This document shows positions 21,178-25,509 of a stretch of 25,509 nt of DNA, piece by piece; position 1 is the stretch's first letter; each line of letters opens with the position of its first letter. The position numbers and the translations under genes are program-made. The notes beneath the pieces are model-generated. The model made no database searches and was not told the DNA's origin. It worked only from the letters and a program-made list of their open reading frames with translations. The stretch is from a virus. The DNA lies in IMG/VR virus record IMGVR_UViG_3300026521_000324, positions 1 to 25,509 of that record; one strand, given 5' to 3'.

Positions 21178-21936
21178 TTAATTAAAAATCACATCTAACT
21201 TAAAAGTTTTTATAGTGAAATCTCGTTTTGTAAGATAAATACCATGTATATAATATTTATCATTCTCTTTCTTTTTATAATGTTCAATAGCTGGTCCATC
21301 AATTCTATGCCGCTTACCATTAATATAAAATTGTTGAATGCCACTACTTTTACATATTATAGCTGGCCCATCCGTTTTATGATATTTTCCATCTATTGCC
21401 CAAAATTTGCAATAATTTTTAGATATTTTCGCTGGTCCATCTTCCCGATGCAAATGGCATGGATCTTCTCTTATTAATTTCTTAATAAATTTTCTTCTTT
21501 CTGCCCAGAATGTTATTATTCGGGTTCTATCTTCATAATCCAAATCCATCCAATCTATTTTTATAAAATAGATATTCGAATGATCATATAATAACCAATC
21601 GTTTAGTGGTTTTGCTATCACATATATTTTAAAAAAATGTATATATTTAAAGGCCGTGGACGGTTTATAAAATAACGGAAAAATACCATATTTAAAATAT
21701 TTAAAATAAATATAAATTGGATATAATTTAAAAAATTGCCAGATAAATATGAGAAGCATTCCACCAATTTTAAAAAATTCCATTATTGAATTAAAGTATT
21801 TTATAAACGTTGGGAAACTTAATTGAAACCATAATTTTAATTTTCTTAATCTCAATTGTGAATTATTTCCTAAACTATTTAAATCCTCTCCTCCTCTTTC
21901 ATCTCGCGTGTTAACTGAGCCATCGGTTTCCATCAT
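21178..21936 (-). CDS. Membrane protein with H-x-x-D-G-P-A repeats
   Basis: 252 residues. A polar N terminus (MMETDGSVNTRDERGGEDLN) is followed by hydrophobic, aromatic segments at about 57-70 and 71-92, which probably anchor it in the membrane. The C-terminal 90 residues hold three repeats: HREDGPA (163-169), HKTDGPA (186-192) and HRIDGPA (210-216), each spaced by a short strand such as KFWAIDGKY or QFYINGKR. This H-R-x-D-G-P-A / W-x-x-N-G-K pattern is common in phage and bacterial beta-repeat proteins of mostly unknown role, and probably forms a small beta-sheet surface. The ATG-ATG start follows CAGGAGAATAA and overlaps the end of the upstream endonuclease by 26 bases. Confidence 0.75.
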   Translation of the reverse strand: MMETDGSVNTRDERGGEDLNSLGNNSQLRLRKLKLWFQLSFPTFIKYFNSIMEFFKIGGMLLIFIWQFFKLYPIYIYFKYFKYGIFPLFYKPSTAFKYIHFFKIYVIAKPLNDWLLYDHSNIYFIKIDWMDLDYEDRTRIITFWAERRKFIKKLIREDPCHLHREDGPAKISKNYCKFWAIDGKYHKTDGPAIICKSSGIQQFYINGKRHRIDGPAIEHYKKKENDKYYIHGIYLTKRDFTIKTFKLDVIFN

Positions 21937-22855
21937 TTATTCTCCTGGTTCGAATAAGATATTTTAATAAAATAGTTTCTATATTATTAAAATTCCAATA
22001 AGGTATTCTAATAAGGACTATGTTATTATTTTTACAGTATTCCGTTTTAATTTTATCCCGTCTTTTAGTTTTTTTTAATCCTTCTTCTCCTCCAAAATGT
22101 TCAATACTTTTAAAATGCAACTCTCCATCGTACTCAATAACTGTATTTAAATCTTCTAGATAAAAATCAAATCTATAATTCCCGAAGAGTTTAACTTCTT
22201 GTCTAAAAACTATATCATGATCTTCTAAAAACATGGCTATTCTTTTTTCACCTTTTGAGAATTTGCACTTAGGGCATCCAGAATTACCATTATAAACATC
22301 TCTAAAATTTTTATAATGTTTTCCATGTTTATTACAAAAACATGGAATTTTTTTATTATTTTTTTTTAATAATAAAAATTCCTTTTCTGATAATTTAAAA
22401 ATATTTTGATAAATATCAAAATATTTTTTTTTAAATTTATCATATGATACTCCTGAACAAAAAGGACAATTATTTTTATTTGTAAAATGTTCTATACTGG
22501 TTTGATAAAAAATATGATTTTTATCACATTTGATTTTTAATTTAGAATATGTATTTATATAGTATTTTTTAAACCAATCTTTGGTCAGAAAGGAATAGTT
22601 ATAATTTTTTCTAAATTTTTTTTTAAAATCATCGTAGTCTATTTTTTTAGCTTCTTCATAACATAATCTGCAAGATGCTTTATTTTTTATACTCAAAAGA
22701 CTTTGATAAATAATACCATGTTTTGGGCATATAATTGGAAATAAAGTACTTGTATTTTTATAATGAATATCGAACCAATCTTTTGTAATTAAGATATAAC
22801 TAAAATATTTATTTTTTTTAATTTTTAAAAAACTTAAAAAATTATATTTGACCAT
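21911..22855 (-). CDS. Homing endonuclease with zinc repeats and PD-(D/E)XK core
   Basis: 314 residues. Three repeats of the form C-x2-H...C-x2-C at about 43-65 (CPKHGIIYQS...CRLC), 110-133 (CDKNHIFYQT...CPFC) and 174-197 (CNKHGKHYKN...CPKC) are typical of phage DNA-binding zinc modules. The C-terminal nuclease domain starts SKGEKRIAMFLEDHDI (200-215) and contains RFDFYLEDLNTVIEYDGELHF (split: RFDFYLED and TVIEYDGELHF), with Asp230 and Glu241 as likely metal ligands, then a final helix. This is the layout of free-standing phage homing endonucleases, distinct from the two GNAT-tailed ones in this window. SD GGAAGATAAAT lies in the last codons of the SWIM gene. It may have landed between neighbours once adjacent. 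Confidence 0.8.
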   Translation of the reverse strand: MVKYNFLSFLKIKKNKYFSYILITKDWFDIHYKNTSTLFPIICPKHGIIYQSLLSIKNKASCRLCYEEAKKIDYDDFKKKFRKNYNYSFLTKDWFKKYYINTYSKLKIKCDKNHIFYQTSIEHFTNKNNCPFCSGVSYDKFKKKYFDIYQNIFKLSEKEFLLLKKNNKKIPCFCNKHGKHYKNFRDVYNGNSGCPKCKFSKGEKRIAMFLEDHDIVFRQEVKLFGNYRFDFYLEDLNTVIEYDGELHFKSIEHFGGEEGLKKTKRRDKIKTEYCKNNNIVLIRIPYWNFNNIETILLKYLIRTRRINDGNRWLS

Positions 22856-22857
22856 AT

Positions 22858-23259
22858 TTATCTTCCAGTTTGAATAAGATATTTTAAAGCCGCTGATACA
22901 TGTTTACAATATTTCTTATGACAATCTGGATTTGTATTTTCTGGTGGAGCATCTACAAATCCTTCTGGTATAAATAAAGAGCCCTCTTGATTTAAACAAT
23001 AGGCTCTTCTAAATATGAAATCATGGCAGCTACAATATACTCGTACTTCGGTATTGGGAGTAATTACCGGTACACCATTTCTACCTTCTACCTTAACCGT
23101 ATATAATTGTGGTCCACCATATTTCTTTTTCATAGTCGTACTATTACTTTTAATAATCAACTGTTTACTTTCCTGATCAAAATTACGAGATTTTATAAGT
23201 TTAATAACTTGCATATTATGATCAACGTTACCTGACATTAATTCATGTGCTTTTAACAT
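22858..23259 (-). CDS. SWIM-type zinc-finger protein
   Basis: 133 residues from the ATG at 23259. RVYCSCHDF (73-81) with Cys76 and Cys78, and KKYCKHVSAAL (115-125) with Cys118 and His120, make the C-x-C...C-x-H SWIM pattern. NPDC just before it is also typical of phage proteins of this class (CSCxDF...NP...CKH). SWIM fingers bind nucleic acid or proteins. No further domain is visible, so the role is open. I chose this start over one 30 bases upstream because AAAGGATATGGA precedes it. It overlaps the end of the small Cys-rich ORF. Confidence 0.7.
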   Translation of the reverse strand: MLKAHELMSGNVDHNMQVIKLIKSRNFDQESKQLIIKSNSTTMKKKYGGPQLYTVKVEGRNGVPVITPNTEVRVYCSCHDFIFRRAYCLNQEGSLFIPEGFVDAPPENTNPDCHKKYCKHVSAALKYLIQTGR

Positions 23260-23429
23260 TCCATATCCTTTCTTTTTCCATATAAACAACCAAAATCGCT
23301 TTTTAAAAAAACGTGATCGTAACCAAATAAATCCCTAGACCAATAACAATCCATACTTGGACCATCTTCTTCAACTCCGTATTTACATTCGACGCATAAA
23401 ACTATTTCACCACCTTTTTTCAAAACCAT
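23253..23429 (-). CDS. Small Cys-rich ORF, 58 aa
   Basis: MVLKKGGEIVLCVECKYGVE... with Cys12, Cys15, Cys28, Cys48 and Cys58, including a C-x2-C knuckle (CVECKYG) and CYWSRDLFG, ending KRKDMEC. It looks like a small zinc-ribbon protein or a fragment of one. There is no good SD before the ATG. It overlaps in another frame the end of the short AIG2-like peptide, whose translation might deliver ribosomes to it, and its last codons include the SD of the SWIM gene. It is protein-like but could be the leftover of a larger gene. Confidence 0.5.
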   Translation of the reverse strand: MVLKKGGEIVLCVECKYGVEEDGPSMDCYWSRDLFGYDHVFLKSDFGCLYGKRKDMEC

Positions 23430-23469
23430 TTTTCAAAGAACCATATATGAATATTTTCATAAATCCCAT
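23407..23469 (-). pseudogene. AIG2/gamma-glutamylcyclotransferase-like N-terminal remnant
   Basis: A 20-codon frame, MGFMKIFIYGSLKNGFEKRW, with a good SD (AAGGAAATTAAT). The segment KIFIYGSLKNG matches the start of AIG2/GGCT-family proteins (x-F-V-Y-G-T/S-L-R/K-x-G), where Y-G-S-L forms the substrate loop. The family is normally over 100 residues, but here a stop follows at once. The rest of the gene seems to have been deleted, the junction lying near the small Cys-rich ORF. With so few residues the identification is tentative. Confidence 0.45.
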
Positions 23470-23470
23470 A

Positions 23471-24292
23471 TTAATTTCCTTCTAATATTTCTAAATCTGA
23501 TCTATCTGTAAAAAAATCAGATAATTTTTTAGGTGTAAAATCTATTCGTTCGCAAGAACAATTAAAATATTTTAAACCAAACTCTTCTCCAAATGGATTT
23601 ATATTTCGAGAATGTGTATGACCATGAAAATTAAATTCTATATTTTCGTAATTATCAATTATTCGAATTAACTTATCTATTCTTGGATTAATATTTTTAT
23701 TTTTACCACGATTAGAAATTTCTTTTTCATAATCCGAAATTGGATAATGACTAAAAATAGAATTATTCATAATTAAGGCACTAAAAAGATTATCATCATC
23801 TTCTCCTGGTACTTCCCTCATTATTGTCTTACCAGTTTTTAAAAATAGAATTTCTACGAGTCCTCTAATTACTGTAAAATTTGGATACGAATTTAAACCA
23901 CTTCTATCGTGGTTACCAAGAATTAAAATTTTATTCCCATTTAATTTTGGAATAATTTCTTGAATACCTTTCCAAGCAAAATCACCCAAACATATAATAA
24001 TATCATCCTCTTTGATTACATCATTCCATTTTTTAATTAACATTTCATTATGAAAAATTACTAAATCCTTAGAAATATTTTCTAATCTTTTATGAGTTCT
24101 TCCTGTATCCTGATATTGGAAATCTTTTATTACTTTAATAAAGTCTTCTGGAAGTTCCGGATGTTCCAGAACTAAATCTAATCTAGATTTTTCAAAAAGA
24201 AAAACTTTATCGTGAAAAAAATGGGTATCTGATATTATACGAGTACTAGAATTAATCTTTTTTAAAATTTCGAGATTTTTTCTCTCTAACAT
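23471..24292 (-). CDS. Calcineurin-like metallophosphoesterase
   Basis: 273 residues with all metallophosphoesterase motifs in order: SDTHFFH (21-27, D-x-H), GDF (103-105, G-D), GNHDR (126-130, G-N-H-D), SHYP (181-184) and GHTHSRN (224-230, G-H-x-H). They hold two metal ions that cleave phosphomono- or diesters. The protein resembles the compact phage/bacterial subgroup. The substrate (nucleotide, RNA end, protein phosphate) cannot be read off. An insert at about 31-75 lies between the first two motifs. The ATG follows GGAGGATTAAA, which overlaps the end of the upstream gene. Confidence 0.9.
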   Translation of the reverse strand: MLERKNLEILKKINSSTRIISDTHFFHDKVFLFEKSRLDLVLEHPELPEDFIKVIKDFQYQDTGRTHKRLENISKDLVIFHNEMLIKKWNDVIKEDDIIICLGDFAWKGIQEIIPKLNGNKILILGNHDRSGLNSYPNFTVIRGLVEILFLKTGKTIMREVPGEDDDNLFSALIMNNSIFSHYPISDYEKEISNRGKNKNINPRIDKLIRIIDNYENIEFNFHGHTHSRNINPFGEEFGLKYFNCSCERIDFTPKKLSDFFTDRSDLEILEGN

Positions 24293-24293
24293 T

Positions 24294-25028
24294 TTAATCC
24301 TCCGATTTGACTAAATGATTATCTGGATGTTTTTCCATAGTTAATTTTTTAATAACTTCCGGAATTATACATTTAATACTATCGATTTTTTTATATTTTT
24401 TATTAGTCGATTTTGTATCTTTCGATAATTTATCAATCCATCCGGTAATTTGGCCAGCTCCAGATCCAGTCGTATTACAAACGCATTTTTTAGAAGTAAT
24501 ATAATATTTATATTTTTTAGTAAATAATACTTTCATATTCTCTTTTGGTTGAATAAATATATTTATATCTAAATTATTCCCAATATTAGAATATAGACCA
24601 ACTAAAAAATTGTATAGATATCCATCTTCATTTCCAGTACCAATTCCAGTTCTGACTGGATTAAGCTCAGAGTACTTATAAAAAACTTTATCTTTTTTAT
24701 CAAACAATAGATAAAATTCTCTATTGTTTCCAAATACCTTTACAATAATATTTTTATATGTTTCCTGAGCATTAAGAATATTTTCGGAGTATCTTTTCAT
24801 TTTTTTCTTAAAGTTTTCTATTGGGTCCAAATGCTCCTCGAAGCATTCTTCTGGAAATCCCATTCGTAAAAATTCCACCATATCTGACTCAGGCATAATA
24901 CTTTCATTAATTTTTAAATAATTATTAAAATATTTTTGTCCTTCAAAAACAACTTCATCGAATTTTAATAAACCATCTTTTACTTCTCTTGGTAAATTAA
25001 AAATATATCTTTTTTCCTCTTTTTCCAT
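24294..25028 (-). CDS. Hypothetical protein, 244 aa
   Basis: No family recognised. The N-terminal half is acidic and helical (FNLPREVKDGLLKFDEVV, MPESDMVEFLRMGFPEECFE). The middle has beta-like strands (FYLLFDKKDKVFYKYSEL, NLDINIFIQPKEN). The C-terminal part has a notable segment KKCVCNTTGSGAGQITGWID with a C-x-C and Gly-rich turn, then a basic end. The Gly-rich turn is not a convincing P-loop. No membrane segment. Good SD AAAGGAAAAAG. It is co-transcribed with the metallophosphoesterase, from which it is separated by a single base. Confidence 0.8.
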   Translation of the reverse strand: MEKEEKRYIFNLPREVKDGLLKFDEVVFEGQKYFNNYLKINESIMPESDMVEFLRMGFPEECFEEHLDPIENFKKKMKRYSENILNAQETYKNIIVKVFGNNREFYLLFDKKDKVFYKYSELNPVRTGIGTGNEDGYLYNFLVGLYSNIGNNLDINIFIQPKENMKVLFTKKYKYYITSKKCVCNTTGSGAGQITGWIDKLSKDTKSTNKKYKKIDSIKCIIPEVIKKLTMEKHPDNHLVKSED

Positions 25029-25048
25029 TTCTTTTTCCTTTAATTTAT

Positions 25049-25369
25049 TTAATCATGAAACTGAATTTCAATTTTATGAATATTTTTTTCCTTTGGATAC
25101 AATTCACCAAACGAAATTTTAACTTGTAAATCTTCTAAAGATTGACAATAATTCCACCATGTATTATTTATGCTTTCCCAAATAATTTCATCGTAATGGG
25201 CATTACTCCAAGTAAAAGCAAAATTAATATATTCTCCTACTTCTACTTCCTCATATGGTTTTAAACTAACTAAATCTTTATTTCCTTTACTTGTGTAGGT
25301 CTCTATGAAATCTTGGATTATTTCTGGTGGATAATTATTTCTTAACCATTCCATAAATTCTATTTTCAT
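25049..25369 (-). CDS. Hypothetical protein, 106 aa
   Basis: First gene after the palindromic element at 25384-25446. Acidic, Trp-rich (FAFTWSNAHYDEIIWESINN, split at TWWNYCQSLEDL), with EFMEWLRNNYPPEIIQDFIE at the N terminus. No family recognised. SD ACAAGGAATAATAA precedes ATG. Short and small, placed at the head of a long co-directional run. Confidence 0.75.
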   Translation of the reverse strand: MKIEFMEWLRNNYPPEIIQDFIETYTSKGNKDLVSLKPYEEVEVGEYINFAFTWSNAHYDEIIWESINNTWWNYCQSLEDLQVKISFGELYPKEKNIHKIEIQFHD

Positions 25370-25383
25370 TTATTATTCCTTGT

Positions 25384-25446
25384 GTTTTTATCAATAGTTA
25401 ACTATCAGTACACACACTATGAATAGTTAACTATTAATAGTTATCC
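25384..25446. promoter_or_regulatory. Shared intergenic element, copy B (palindrome cluster)
   Basis: Contains two copies of the AATAGTTAACTAT core (25393-25405 and 25423-25435) in a stem-loop arrangement around a GTGT-rich spacer, plus the 14-bp palindrome AACTATTAATAGTT (25430-25443). Bases 25414-25435 are identical to 11783-11804. Bases 25384-25405 are the reverse complement of 11792-11813. It lies between the stop of the upstream gene and the 106-residue gene. It could be a terminator, a promoter/operator or both. Confidence 0.55.
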
Positions 25447-25460
25447 GTTTTATAAAATTC

Positions 25461-25509
25461 CTAACTAACAGATTTTAAAATAAACTTAAATTCTATTCTT
25501 GGATCCCCT
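25461..25509 (-). CDS. C-terminal end of an upstream gene (partial)
   Basis: An open frame entering from the right edge reads GDPRIEFKFILKSVS and stops at TAG (25461-25463). The residue pattern is protein-like and the position, just before the intergenic element, fits a gene end. Only 15 codons are visible, so the product cannot be named. Confidence 0.4.
   Translation of the reverse strand, partial: GDPRIEFKFILKSVS

Noticed and set aside
21244-21477. Plus-strand hydrophobic ORF
   Set aside because: Antisense to the H-x-x-D-G-P-A repeats, which are clearly coding on the minus strand.
24294-25028. P-loop nucleotide-binding site in T-G-S-G-A-G-Q-I-T-G
   Set aside because: It lacks the G-x-x-x-x-G-K-S/T Lys and no Walker B-like strand follows.
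1-25509. tRNA genes, CRISPR array, integrase or attachment sites
   Set aside because: No cloverleaf, regular repeat-spacer array or recombinase motif was found. The tandem repeats present are in-frame coding minisatellites.

Overview
The window looks like part of the genome of a large, AT-rich, lytic-type bacteriophage (a jumbo phage related in gene content to the phiKZ/AR9-type phages). The reasons are: every convincing gene lies on the minus strand and is packed end to end with overlapping start/stop codons; base composition is very AT-rich (roughly a quarter to 30% G+C by eye, not computed); most starts have strong AAGGAG-type Shine-Dalgarno (SD) sites; and the window carries a phage-type multisubunit RNA polymerase (RNAP) whose beta and beta' chains are each split in two. 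The standard code fits, since both TAA and TGA end genes. No tRNA, rRNA, CRISPR array or integrase was seen. The host cannot be named from this sequence.

Layout in the direction of transcription (high to low coordinates). 25.5-20.4 kb: a 3' end of an upstream gene, an intergenic palindrome-rich control element, two unknown proteins, a calcineurin-type metallophosphoesterase, a remnant of an AIG2/gamma-glutamylcyclotransferase-like gene with a small Cys-rich ORF, a SWIM-type zinc protein, a zinc-repeat homing endonuclease, a membrane protein with H-x-x-D-G-P-A repeats, a protein with a WH-motif domain and a Ser/Cys repeat tail, and an unknown protein. 19.75-11.8 kb: RNAP beta' N-terminal half, then a roughly 4.4 kb island holding two full-length paralogous homing endonucleases, a third decayed one, a membrane-anchored J-domain protein and two small ORFs, then the RNAP beta' C-terminal half, which starts only about 20 residues before the catalytic Asp loop. 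A strong hairpin ends this unit.

11.7-8.76 kb: a small-gene cluster led by a radical SAM/SPASM-like protein, with a decayed duplicate segment and a Pro-Glu-Lys repeat protein. 8.76-2.6 kb: RNAP beta N-terminal half, membrane protein, unknown protein, OB-fold SSB-like protein, ATP-dependent DNA ligase, and RNAP beta C-terminal half. 2.6-0 kb: a hairpin-rich intergenic region, an unknown acidic protein, a DHH-like phosphoesterase with a perfect 28-bp palindrome inside its coding region, and the start of one more gene.

Together the four RNAP pieces make up a complete catalytic core (beta about 1070 residues, beta' about 1190). No sigma-like or fifth specificity subunit was recognised. The ligase and SSB-like protein lie between the two beta pieces and point to a transcription/replication block. 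The rest is accessory material with much evidence of homing-endonuclease invasion, gene decay and minisatellite growth.
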